Positions 1 through 8,280 are shown, numbered from the stretch's first letter. The stretch is DNA of 11,625 bases from Chloromonas sp. AAM2 (GCA_004335635.1 QAXH01002801.1:3057-14681), one strand, 5' to 3'. Notes: generated from the letters alone by a model not told the origin. Translations and numbers: made by a program.

Positions 1-2490
1 GTTTTACTGACACACAATGGTTGCTGGCGGTAATACAGACCAATTCACACAAACTGTCCCAGAACTGGCAAACTTCTTTTTTGTTGGCAACAGTACTTGT
101 TAAATTTGAGCAGCAGGAGAGTTCTTGGTTCCTCAATTCAGAGGCATTTGCCATCGCCAAGCCCAAGCTGACAATGAAGCAGTAGGTTGGGGCATCTTAG
201 CGTAGCAGACATTACTGTGTTTTCACAGCATTTTCCAAGCATAACCGTGTCATGCACTTTGCTCAGCCTGAATCTGAGAAACGGTTTGTGCAGCATGGAT
301 AGGCATACCCTAGTGTAGATATTACAGAGCCAGAGCAGGCTGGATACGTGCAGGCACACATTGACATTGCATAACACAGTGGAGCTGACTGCCTTGATGA
401 CGTTCTGCAAATATAATCAACAGGAAGTTTGTTTACCCCTTTATCTCACTTAAACTGCTGTATTTATGACATTGGCGATGGCGCTTGCAGTGCGTTGTTT
501 TATTTGGCCGTCACAGGTGCACCCAAGCATGCACTCTGCAAGACTGTGCTGTGGAAGGATTAGCAGTGTATGTGCTGTGGCTGTGGGTGCTTGATGACCA
601 GTGCAGACGCAGCATCACCTTCAGCCATACTGGATTGATCGGTCTGATGAGCAGTCCGGAGTGTAGCTTGTGATTATAGTGAGGTTGAGATCAGCCTGCC
701 GTGAGTGCATGTGAGAGAGTGGGCTGCCTGCAGCATGTGCTAGATTGCATAACGTGTGGCAACTAGAGGCCATATTCTTGACGTATGGTGTCTATGGTCG
801 CCATTTCCATGGGCATTTCCTTGGTATTGTTGGTGTGATTTGATCGTTGACCCGAGCAATTCAGTGTCTGGCTCACAAGTACGGAGTCTTGTGTGTTCGT
901 TTTCTTTTACACGTGAGAGGACTGACCAGCATGGAGTGAAGTGAGGATTGCAGGAGTGTTGATTTGTTCAGCCATGCTGTTACAAACTTTGCCTCTAGCT
1001 GTCTCTGACTTGTAACAGCAGTTATCCAAAGGGCTTCTGCCCGCGGAACCACAGTATCACTAGCCCAGTGCTTGTTTAAGGAGCAGTTGCCTCAGTTGCC
1101 ATGACAACTGACTGTGGCACCTGCTTCACCACACCTGCCAACGACAACTTGATTGCAGCTCGTGATGCGATACCTCTCGGGATTTCTCGAAGATGTGCTG
1201 ACAGTGACAGGGCAAGGTTCTTGAGTCGTCACTAGACATTTCGTCGTGTTCCCCTTTCATCGGCCAGTAGTCTTGGGCTGGCAACCATCATTGGATCAGA
1301 CCGTCAGGCCGCGTCCTTCAACCAAGTGTTACAGCGATCGCGGACATACCCAACTAGAGTGTATCCAAGGAGGAAGCTCAGTGCAACTCCACTCTCGCGT
1401 GCCGCTTCGCAACAAGGACAGCAGCTCTAACCATGCAACTGCACTCAACATTGTCTCTGCATATCTCATGGCCGCCTTTGACGGTGTCCTAACAACCTGA
1501 CCCTCAACCTGGACCTTCTATGTGCTCAATATCGATTGCAAAATGGCCACAGAACGCCAAACCCAGAGTCTTTATTCCACCAATTAAAATTTGGCATAAC
1601 ATTCTGCTGAACTGGACGGCTGGTCAAAATCTGCCAACGCTCCGCCACAGGGCTTTGCCAAAGGTGTGCCTCACATGCAGTCTATTCGCAACATAACCTT
1701 AAGTACAAACTGAGTTACCAATCAGACAACGGACCACAAAAACGGTTTGTGGCTGAGCAGACACTCCCAATCCAAGGCTGTCAGAAGAAATGAATGTCCA
1801 TTCAAGGCTAGCACTGTCTGGCGCAACGCCCAGAGGGGTGCTCGGCAGTAATATAACGTCTGGCACCTCAATCTGCTGCCCATACATAGAAGTTCTGACA
1901 AGGACGATGAAGAAGGAAGACGCCTTACTGCAGATTATGACCATGCACATGCTGGAGGAGGGAGAAACTGAGAGCTAAGAAGAAACCAGGGCGTATAACA
2001 AGCATAAGGTACAGGAAAGTTATGTATGGGTTTAATGTAATGCCTGGCAAGCGGCACAGATTCATGCCCATGCCAACTGGGCACTTCCAATATGTTATGT
2101 CATCATGTCATAGGCCTGGGCACACACTGGTGGCCGGCAGTCAGTGCGGTCTAAAAGTACAAAGCCCTTTGCAACCTCTCAACGCTCTTCCAGAAGCTGG
2201 CCTCAACTATCAACCAAACACGCATTCAACAAACCGCATTAGCTGAATGCTTCACTCACTACTATCATTCACCACAGCATGGGTCCATCCTGAGTTGGAT
2301 CATCTTCCGCTCGTATTGAAACTCTGGCACCGTTCAAACCAAAATGATGCCAATGAAGTGCGAACATGCTGGCCGGTCACGGTTCAACCACTGCATTCGA
2401 GTGACAGGGATAGACTCGAGAACAGACAAGTACAGACAAGGCCTCAGGACAATCCTCCTGCCTCGTACCAGTTGCAACGGCTTGGCTTGT
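1..2490. other. Gene-poor stretch downstream of the J-domain gene
   Basis: I see no gene with recognisable domains. The open frames are short and compositionally odd (Cys/Leu/Trp-rich), as expected of non-coding DNA. The part just below 2491 must include the 3' untranslated region of the J-domain gene, but no TGTAA-type signal is evident close to the stop on that strand. A plus-strand frame around 1612-1791 contains SYQSDNGPQKRFVAEQ, faintly like the second-Asp region of a retroelement integrase. It is isolated and I treat it as weak. A 24-nt repeat lies at 1194-1217. Confidence 0.5.
1194..1217 (+). repeat. 24-nt dispersed repeat, copy 1
   Basis: It begins TGTGCTGACAGTGACAGG and matches 4251-4274 with a single G/A difference. 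The flanks are not convincingly similar, so this is either a small surviving piece of an older dispersed element or a shared short motif. Confidence 0.6.
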
Positions 2491-4043
2491 TCACACAACG
2501 GAGCTCGCCTGGAATCGCTGCTTGATGGCTGCCTTACGCCTCATGCCGTGCAGCTGGGCCTTCAGTCCTTCACGAACTTCAGTGTTTGCCACAAACTTGC
2601 GACGCGAGCCTGGTGCAGCCTGCTTAGATGCAGGTGGCACGCCCGCCCCTGACCTGACATGGTCTAGCTCTGTACTGTCAAAAGCTGCTGATGCATTGGC
2701 AGCCATACCAGCCTGCTCCTTCTGCTGCTGCTGCTGTGGCTTCTGCAAAGGCTGGAGATAAGGATCTGCCGAGTCGGATGGCCCATCCACTGCCACAAAC
2801 CACTGCTCAGACGCAGCAGCTGTGGCAGCATCATGAGCAGGGCATTCTTCGTGGTTGGGCGCAGGCCTGTTGCGACGTATCGCCGCCCGCTGTCGCAGAC
2901 CGGCAAGTTGGCTTCTCAACCCTTCGGCATCCTGAGGTGTAGATGTTGGCTTGGGTGGGCCAGATGGCATGCCCTCCTCCTTCTGCTGCCTTTCCCAGGT
3001 GCGGCTCATGCGGAAGCTCCAGTACCTGACATGTGTAAGAGAAGCAAGGACAGGTGAAGCACACGCTGACCGCTCTGGTGTTTTGAACACTAACAGTTTG
3101 TAGCCTTCACCTGTGAAACGTGCCCCGTGACAACACTGACGCACATGCTGCTCTGGTGTCTGTAACACTGATAGCCTCTTAACCTGTGAAACATGGCTCA
3201 TGACTAAATGGATCACTGTCACAAGGGACAGCAGTGCTGGACCAGCAAAGAACAGAGGTATTACTTACCAGTCATGGAAGGCATCTGAGTTGCCTGCACG
3301 TTGCCCAGTGCTGCTGTCAGTGTCCCCGCCTCGCTTTTGGCGCATGAGCTGGATTAGAAACTCGTAAGCCTCACTGATGTTCAAGAACTGCATTTCCGTG
3401 TGTTGTTCCTTGCTCACGTCAGGGTGGTACTGCAGATGAGGAGGTACGTGGGGCAACTTGAGCACACGTCAGTCTTGGACTACACTATTCAATTCTTGCC
3501 GAGGGACGCCAGGTGTAGACAACATATGTTGGTGGGCGGGCACGATGCACAATATGACCAACATGCGTCCGTTTACATGAAGAACCCTGATCTGGCGTAT
3601 CTCGTGCTGAGAGTTCCGGGAACCAGAGCCAAAAAGCTGAGACGGAGTCTACCTGTTGTAGCTTGAGCAATGCAACCTCCATGGCCTTGCAATTCTGCCG
3701 ATCCGCACATCCCTAATTCGCGCATTTCGCGCAAACGCCAGCGCCGCAAACCGCACCTGTTTTGCCAGTCGCCTGTAAGCGCTCCTGATAGTTTGCTCAT
3801 TAGCATCCGCTTCGATACCGAGGATGGAGTAAGGGTCACGGAACTGGCTCGCGGCCTGCGCGGCAGAGACGGGTTGGCAGACTTCAGCGAACCCGCCAAC
3901 GTAAACGTCAGGGTTGCCCGACCGGAAGCCTTCCCCACCTTCACAACCCTGGGCCGAATAGGTGAACGGGCAGGACATGTCGTGCGAGGCTGACGGCGGG
4001 GTTGCAGACTAAGCGCAGTCTGGGATCCTCTGAATGCCAGCAT
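2491..4043 (-). CDS. J-domain (DnaJ-type) co-chaperone, probably chloroplast-targeted; four exons
   Basis: Exons by my reading: 4043-3939, 3855-3757, 3429-3269 and 3025-2491. They total 900 nt, giving 299 residues and a TGA stop. Residues 1-35 are rich in Arg/Ser/Thr/Pro and lack acidic residues, like a plastid transit peptide. The J domain spans about 42-98: DPYSILGI at 42-49, helix II with AYRRLAKQ at 61-68, the HPD signature at 70-72 directly after an exon junction, and FLNISEAYEFL at 83-93. A short WYWSFRMSRTWERQQ segment follows at 122-136. The rest is low in complexity (Ala/Pro/Gln, including five consecutive Gln) and carries two similar basic segments at 156-175 and 274-293. There is no cysteine-rich zinc domain, so this is a J-only (type III) protein. 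J domains stimulate the ATPase of Hsp70; the client is unknown. The J domain and exons 2-4 are firm. Exon 1 and the first intron are less certain: an alternative ATG at 3978 opens a longer frame straight into the J domain without a targeting leader. Confidence 0.85.
2512..2571 (-). repeat. Second copy of an internal protein repeat in the J-domain gene
   Basis: This encodes residues 274-293, EGLKAQLHGMRRKAAIKQRF, close to the C-terminus. It aligns without gaps to residues 156-175 (EGLRSQLAGLRQRAAIRRNR). The shared positions include EGL, QL, G, R and AAI, plus conservative Arg/Lys exchanges. Both segments are basic, and their spacing suggests amphipathic helices. The two copies flank the Gln-rich linker. 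No domain name is known to me for this unit. Confidence 0.7.
2721..2735 (-). repeat. CAG trinucleotide run coding for polyglutamine
   Basis: Five CTG units on the plus strand read as CAG on the coding strand and give five consecutive Gln (residues 219-223) in the linker of the J-domain protein. It is short, and of a kind that often varies between strains. Confidence 0.75.
2866..2925 (-). repeat. First copy of an internal protein repeat in the J-domain gene
   Basis: This encodes residues 156-175, about 58 residues after the J domain. It matches the segment at residues 274-293 of the same protein; see that entry for the alignment. The repeat may be a partner- or nucleic-acid-binding helix, which is inference from its charge pattern only. 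Confidence 0.7.
3026..3268 (-). other. Intron 3 of the J-domain gene (243 nt)
   Basis: The donor is a full consensus, GACTG|GTAAGT, and the acceptor is TACACATGTCAG|GTACTGG, phase 2. The split codon becomes TGG (Trp122). The exon before it reads into a TAA inside the donor, and the exon after it opens in the correct frame for the C-terminal half. Confidence 0.88.
3430..3756 (-). other. Intron 2 of the J-domain gene (327 nt)
   Basis: The donor is AAACAG|GTGCGG and the acceptor CTCATCTGCAG|TACCAC, both phase 0. The join places LAKQ directly before YHPD, which is the canonical arrangement between helix II and the HPD loop. That makes this junction close to certain. Confidence 0.9.
3856..3938 (-). 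other. Intron 1 of the J-domain gene (83 nt, tentative)
   Basis: The donor reads AAG|GTGGGG and the acceptor TCTGCCGCGCAG|GCC, both phase 0. Removing it joins the transit-peptide-like frame that starts at 4043 to AASQFRDPYSILG. Without it, the leader frame continues out of register with the J domain. A donor six bases upstream (3944) would also keep the frame. It is much shorter than the other two introns, so it needs transcript proof. Confidence 0.5.
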
Positions 4044-4120
4044 CGGAAAAGGAATCCTGCGAAACAAGAGAGTCAACAATATGTTGACCGCTTGGTATGT
4101 GACTCAAAGAGTGCCAGGCC

Positions 4121-4153
4121 ACTGCTGGGTGGGGCCCGAACTGCTAGGTGGGG
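4121..4153. repeat. Two near-identical 14-mers, 19 nt apart
   Basis: ACTGCTGGGTGGGG and ACTGCTAGGTGGGG differ at one base. They lie about 80-110 bases upstream of the proposed start codon of the J-domain gene. They could be paired factor-binding sites or a small tandem duplication. Confidence 0.6.
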
Positions 4154-4250
4154 TTTGCTGTTGTAGCAGGTTACCTCGTGTGCTGAAACCCGCTGGGCTT
4201 GGCGAGAATTGAAGTAGGGCACGCTTGCCTTCAATGCACGCGATGCACGG

Positions 4251-4274
4251 TGTGCTGACAGTGACAGGACAAGG
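4251..4274 (+). repeat. 24-nt dispersed repeat, copy 2
   Basis: This is the same unit as at 1194-1217, in the same orientation, located about 210 bases upstream of the J-domain gene start. Confidence 0.6.
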
Positions 4275-4661
4275 TGCGATAACGATTGTCGAGGCAACCG
4301 GGGATCGTTCTGTAGTTGATATGATTCAACTTACAAGCTTCTCTTAGTCGGTGTATGAGTAATGACCACCGGAGACATCTCGTCGCCGCCCAAGCGAAAA
4401 CTACTGCTGACTCAGGTGGAAACGCTTTTCGTTGAGTCTGTTACTTGCTGTTGAACGACACGTCATAGGTGGTTTGAAATTTAGTCCCCCAACTCACGCA
4501 TCATGTTTTAAGCGGATTTCTGTCAACCTCACGGTTTACGCTCAAGGCGCTCGCTTGGCCGCTTGGGTGCTTTTTTGATGACAACAATTGTGTTGTATAT
4601 ACTCCGATCCAACGCACGACACACACAGAACATGGAACATTCTGACCATAGCTGACCACCT

Positions 4662-4750
4662 GACATTGCACACGAGGTGGCGAGTCACTTGAGGTATTTG
4701 GCAGTCCAACTTCTTTCCAAAGACCATGAAGCTCACCATCACTCAATTAC
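4662..4750 (-). repeat. Dispersed ~90-bp repeat R1, copy A
   Basis: It matches 7522-7611 in the same orientation with scattered substitutions and small indels. On the minus strand both copies keep a similar frame. Copy A reads DGELHGLWKEVGLPNTSSDS then PPR; copy B reads DGELQGLGKEGVGLPNTSGD then SPPR, with one inserted codon. In both, a TAA sits at the same place just upstream. This suggests a decayed element that once coded for protein, family unknown. Confidence 0.65.
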
Positions 4751-4835
4751 GTCCCTTGGGTTAAGCATCGCATCATGTAAATAATTGATAATAGTGAAAG
4801 CGTTAGCATCATCAAATCTTCGCAAGTAGTTGATA

Positions 4836-4878
4836 TTTGCGTTGGACGTGCGGCATGGTGTGCACTCCCTCCTTGTAA
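4836..4878 (+). repeat. ~40-bp module R2, copy 1
   Basis: The core is GGACGTG, then GGTGTGCACTCCCTCCTTGTAA after a short variable gap. It resembles 7356-7396 and the reverse strand of 6155-6190. The TTGTAA end contains TGTAA, the usual poly(A) signal of green algae, so the module could be the 3' end of a transcribed element. Confidence 0.6.
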
Positions 4879-5304
4879 AAGTCATGATTGTCCCACCCAT
4901 CTATGCAAGGACGTCCCACCTATCTATGCCTACTCTGTCATCAGACATGGGCAGGTTGCTTGCTTTTCCTTGGAACGTTTTTGGCTTTGAATAGCACTGT
5001 TTGCGTCTGACCAGAGACGCATTTTGTCACAGCTATGTGCTCCATGGCCCAGCGTCGCATACACAATAGGCAACATAGTTGCAAGGCAACGAAGGCAACG
5101 TCGATTAGTTGATTCAGCAGCTTGTAACAACGGGTAAAAGTGGACATACGGCAGCGGGGGGGTGGGTTCTATAGAAAATGACCTTAGGTGGGAGTGGGTA
5201 TCTCTGAACCACTTGTACGAATGCTAACGGTGTAAGGAGCTCGAATCCAAGGTTTCAGGTCATTCTGAGATGGTTGACTGGGTGGTATCAAAGTCCTCCG
5301 CAAG

Positions 5305-5332
5305 GCCCGAGCTACTTTGCCCGAGCTACTTT
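5305..5332 (+). repeat. Perfect 14-bp tandem duplication
   Basis: GCCCGAGCTACTTT occurs twice with no gap (5305-5318, 5319-5332). It looks like a recent slippage or end-joining duplication. Confidence 0.85.
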
Positions 5333-5358
5333 TTCGACTTTTTTGAGTATTTATTGTT

Positions 5359-5778
5359 TTACGGCTCAATCACAACGAATTCAAGGCTTTTGAAGATGTG
5401 GCTGGTTGCAGCTTGTTGATATCTATACAAAACCACCTTCATTTCCCAGATTGGCCTTGTGGGTGGTTTGTTATGTGCTGGGGAAGTGTCAGAGGGTGCC
5501 GGCGCTGGTGTGGCCTGCGTCACCTGCGGTGCCAGGCCGCAGGTCACGCAAGCACCGATCCAAAGCCGGATGCAGAGTGGAACGTGCTTGCATACCTTGG
5601 AATTGAAGTTTACCTTTGGCATGCCCCCATGGCCTGTGGCATGGGTGGCGGTTAGGGTTCTGTTAGGGCCGGCTGGGCTTTGATGACCCATAAGTGAGGC
5701 AAGGTTTGAGTGAACTGTGCAACTAAGTTGTCCAGGGGAGAGGCCTTGGCGAGAGCTGTCAATTGAGCCCCTTGTCAT
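5359..5778 (-). other. Uncharacterised 139-codon open frame (doubtful gene)
   Basis: It starts with ATG at 5778 and ends at 5359. The translation is rich in Thr, Ala, Pro, Ser and His and contains no motif I know. It runs across the hairpin at 5516-5550, and part of its sequence (ACVTCG and PQVTQA) also appears in the plus-strand translation because of that palindrome. I see no splice or promoter support. Probably a chance frame, or a remnant. Confidence 0.15.
5516..5550. repeat. Hairpin: 14-bp arms, 7-nt loop, one mismatch
   Basis: The left arm TGCGTCACCTGCGG (5516-5529) and right arm CCGCAGGTCACGCA (5537-5550) pair at 13 of 14 positions around the loop TGCCAGG. It is very GC-rich and would fold stably in DNA or RNA. 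It lies in a region with no supported gene. Confidence 0.8.
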
Positions 5779-5968
5779 CTTATTCTGAGCCGTTTCTGGG
5801 TGGTTTCCAAAGTGGTCCTATTTTTGGAAGTCCAAGGCCATTTTTTGTGCTAGGGTCATGGTCTTTTTACCACCACTCCCCCCCTGCATACGGTGCCATC
5901 ATTGAAAAGTGGTGACGTCGTTTGTCATGTGGTGGGAGCGCACCAGGGTTCCTATGTAAGTAAGCTGG

Positions 5969-6063
5969 AAATCCAGAATCCTGGTAAAAGTTTTGCATGG
6001 ACTTCGGGAGACCCAGTAGTTTTCGCATGCCGATCTTGATGAAAATCCAAAATCTTGATAAAA
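5969..6063 (+). repeat. Two 21-nt direct repeats 74 nt apart
   Basis: 5969-5989 and 6043-6063 differ at three positions, all transitions. The shared core is AAATCCA, AATC and TAAAA. Possibly two units of a decayed tandem array. Confidence 0.55.
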
Positions 6064-6154
6064 TGTACGAGCTGTGCTTGAGGATCCCGGGAGCAACCGG
6101 AACGGTGTGAGACAGAGTTCGGAAAAACAAAGATAGCTGAAAAGTCATTGTCGA

Positions 6155-6190
6155 ACCTTGGAGCGCACACCGCAATCACGTCCACGCAAA
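6155..6190 (-). repeat. ~40-bp module R2, copy 3 (inverted)
   Basis: On the minus strand it reads TTTGCGTGGACGTG, then GCGGTGTGCGCTCCAAGG. It lacks the TTGTAA end of the other copies. It lies close to the inverted repeat half at 6240-6385. Confidence 0.5.
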
Positions 6191-6239
6191 GGATGAGGAC
6201 AGACACCTGTCTGAGTGAGGGCTTTCACAAGAGGGGAGG

Positions 6240-6385
6240 GATTCCAACCCGTCCAACCTACATGTGAAGGGGATTGCGACACACGATAGTAGTGGTGGTG
6301 GCCAACCCCTCGTGGTGCTATCCTGCCCGCATACCTCGTTAGACGCAAAAAGGACTACTGTTCTGCAAGGTTCAGCCATCTTAAG
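6240..6385 (-). repeat. Half of a long-range inverted repeat pair (R3)
   Basis: The minus strand matches the plus strand of 10948-11090 in blocks: ATGGCTG, ACAGTAGTCCTT, ATAGCACC and a best block CCCCTTCACATGTAGG followed by GGACGGG. Gaps of different length separate the blocks, so the copies are old. Two copies of AAGGTTCAGCCA lie 17 bases apart at its upstream end. Confidence 0.6.
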
Positions 6386-6868
6386 GTTCAGCCAAGACGT
6401 TGGCCAGTTCTGGGACAAATTCACATGCTGATAAGCAGCCAATACACAGGCACGCACACAGGCGGACGATAAAGTCCGTAGAACAGGACACAGGCCTACT
6501 TGTCTGCTGTCAACTTTGGTTTTTTTTGTGACTGTGTGATAGCATGAGAATTAGCCCACCCGCTCAGCGCTTTCACTGTACAAAGCGACCACCCTAGACG
6601 CAGGGAGCCAAACAATGACCGTTTCCTTACGCGAGTGTCCCTTAAACCTTTGATAGCAGTAGCCTGGACAGTGTCTCTCATGGCCCTGCCACGCTTGGTG
6701 CCACTCCATGTGCCATGGCCTGCCCCAGTGTTGGTGTTTGACCCACTTATGTACCATAGAGAGGGTGGCACCAAGGACAAGCAACACACCTCGCCTGCTG
6801 TCACAGCCCTTGTGCAATTCTTTTGTTCTTAGACAGCTGATTGTTTACTTTAATGCTGACAGGATGGT

Positions 6869-6883
6869 GATGATGATGATGAT
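6869..6883 (+). repeat. (GAT)5 microsatellite
   Basis: Five perfect GAT units, with no coding context that I can see. Confidence 0.8.
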
Positions 6884-7224
6884 TGTCACAACCATTGTCG
6901 CACGTCCTAGCTTATGATGGAATGACCATCTCGAGGCAAGTTGCGATTGAGTTGCAATTGATTAATTCACCTTTGACAAGTTAATCTGAATATCTTTTTT
7001 TTTGCAACTGTTCCAGCCCCAGACTGAGAGGGCCAGCAGGCTGTAGCAAGGAGAGGCAGGCATGCCCCACTCTCAACTTGGAACCGTGTTGCTAGTGATG
7101 ACATTTGTACTTTGCACCCTGCTACCAGTGAGCTTTCTTGGCTTAACGATTGTCAGGTGCGTGATTGTTGGAGAGATATTGCGTCTGGCTGCAGTACGGT
7201 CGGTTAAACCATGAAGAGCCATGT

Positions 7225-7239
7225 GATGATGATGATGAT
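7225..7239 (+). repeat. (GAT)5 microsatellite
   Basis: Five perfect GAT units, about 340 bases from a similar tract at 6869-6883. Confidence 0.8.
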
Positions 7240-7355
7240 GAAAATCTTTGCTGACGGTGCGCTTAGGAAGGTGTCCTGTGGGGTGATAGCCACAAGGGAC
7301 TCATTTTCCCTTTACTGCGGGTAGCAGTGCATTCAATGTTTGCAGCATCGAGTCA

Positions 7356-7396
7356 TTTGTGTGGACGTGCTTACGGTGTGCACTCACTCCTTGTAA
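7356..7396 (+). repeat. ~40-bp module R2, copy 2
   Basis: It reads TTTGTGTGGACGTG, a 6-base spacer, then GTGTGCACTCACTCCTTGTAA. It is followed about 125 bases later by repeat R1 copy B. At 4662-4878 the two units occur in the opposite order. Confidence 0.6.
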
Positions 7397-7497
7397 CCAG
7401 CGATGCGGAACAGAAGTCCTTTCGCTTGTGTGGGACAAGGTTCACACGCTTTCCTGTCATGTGAAGAAGCGCCTGGACGTATCTAGCCGTTCCAGTC

Positions 7498-7517
7498 CAT
7501 GCATGTGCGCATGCACA
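7498..7517. repeat. Alternating pyrimidine/purine tract, Z-DNA-prone
   Basis: CATGCATGTGCGCATGCACA alternates pyrimidine and purine without a break for 20 bases and is nearly palindromic. It lies immediately before repeat R1 copy B. Confidence 0.65.
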
Positions 7518-7521
7518 AGAA

Positions 7522-7611
7522 GACATTGCACGAGGTGGCGAGTCACCTGAGGTGTTTGGCAGTCCAACTCCTTCTTTTCCAAGACCTTGAAGCTCGCCAT
7601 CCCTTGATTAC
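7522..7611 (-). repeat. Dispersed ~90-bp repeat R1, copy B
   Basis: Partner of 4662-4750. On the minus strand its frame stays open well beyond the matched part, to a TAA near 7374, reading among others RYVQALLHMTGKRVNLVPHK. The reading stops inside the 7356-7396 repeat module, so this copy seems to keep more of the ancestral sequence. No family recognised. Confidence 0.6.
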
Positions 7612-7637
7612 ATCGTGTAAAACTACCAGGTAATCTG

Positions 7638-8078
7638 TTGCGTCACAAGCATCAGCATGCTCTCATAGATCAATGCACAACAACAGGAATGTGCGCACGG
7701 CTTGGCAATGACAACAGAGAGACCCGCGGCATAACTGACAGATGGCCAGGCAAGGAAGCACCCATGCTACCATGCTGCCAGTGTCATCAGTGCGTTGCTT
7801 GGAAAAGGTCAGTCATCATCTTGTGCGTGTTGACCCCACGACGAGCATACCGCACCCCAAACACAAGCGCGGCCAAATACCGACAGCCACATGGCAGAGA
7901 AGCCGTCAAAAGACATCATGATGGAATGGGTTGTGCACTACCCGGGCAAGCAAGAAAGCAAGTGCAGGAGAGTATACAAGCAAAGGGCGCGGAAATGCGG
8001 CTGAGCTATACGATGGGATACAACACTGGTGCAATCGCAAATTGCATTGCCTGGGCTGCAGCAATCAGGATGGGATGA
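7638..8078 (+). other. Uncharacterised 146-codon open frame (doubtful gene)
   Basis: This is among the longest ATG-initiated frames outside the J-domain gene. The product is basic and Cys/His/Arg-rich without a regular metal-binding pattern, and has no family I recognise. It begins just after repeat R1 copy B. No intron signals or poly(A) signal tie it to a transcript. I rate it as most likely chance. Confidence 0.15.
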
Positions 8079-8233
8079 ACCATTGTTGCAAAGAATCGAG
8101 CCATGCAATCCAGCTGCATTCATCGGTAGCCGATGAAGCACATCATCTTGTTTGAACGCATGGCAAAGGCGCCACTTGGCAGATAAGCCTAAGCATAAGT
8201 ATACTGCTCAGTAGGAATTTGGTTGGATTTTGA

Positions 8234-8250
8234 TACATGCATGTACATGC
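8234..8250. repeat. Two overlapping 12-bp palindromes
   Basis: TACATGCATGTA (8234-8245) and GCATGTACATGC (8239-8250) are both perfect palindromes and overlap. They lie just past a strong splice donor on the minus strand. Confidence 0.7.
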
Positions 8251-8280
8251 TGCGACACAAGCGCAGACAGCTGTACTTAC

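Larger units (their letters stand above)
4044..4300 (-). promoter_or_regulatory. Upstream region of the J-domain gene with short repeats and a possible 5'UTR acceptor
   Basis: Thirteen bases before the ATG at 4043 lies CTCTCTTGTTTCGCAG (AG at 4058-4057). This is a good splice acceptor and suggests an intron in the 5' untranslated region or one more upstream exon. Farther upstream are a 7-bp-arm inverted repeat GTCAACA/TGTTGAC at 4072-4088 and two near-identical 14-mers ACTGCTGGGTGGGG (4121-4134) and ACTGCTAGGTGGGG (4140-4153). I see no clear TATA box. The regulatory role is inferred from position only. Confidence 0.35.
4301..5358. other. Non-genic stretch with repeats
   Basis: No ORF here shows a domain. 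It holds repeat R1 copy A, R2 copy 1 and the 14-bp tandem duplication. The ORFs on the minus strand at 4501-4746 are explained by repeat R1. A tRNA B-box-like GAGCTCGAATCC near 5237 has no matching stem. Confidence 0.5.
5779..7637. other. Repeat-bearing stretch without a resolved gene
   Basis: It contains R3 half 1, R2 copies 2 and 3, R1 copy B, the 21-nt direct repeats and two GAT tracts. One possible minus-strand exon is 6800-6631: it starts after a ...GACAGCAG acceptor-like site, reads GSNTNTGAGHGTWSGTKRG in part, and ends at CTCGC|GTAAGG, a fair donor. Nothing around it joins convincingly, so I do not call a gene. Confidence 0.4.

Noticed and set aside
2522..2942. Several open frames on the plus strand opposite the J gene
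   Set aside because: They mirror the last exon of the J-domain gene; their Cys/Leu-rich composition comes from antisense CAG and GCN codons.
5200..5262. Possible tRNA around GAGCTCGAATCC
   Set aside because: No complementary T-arm or acceptor stem could be paired, and there is no A-box at the right spacing.
5650..5675. GTTAGGG-like telomeric motif
   Set aside because: Only one full unit followed by a partial one; not a tandem array.
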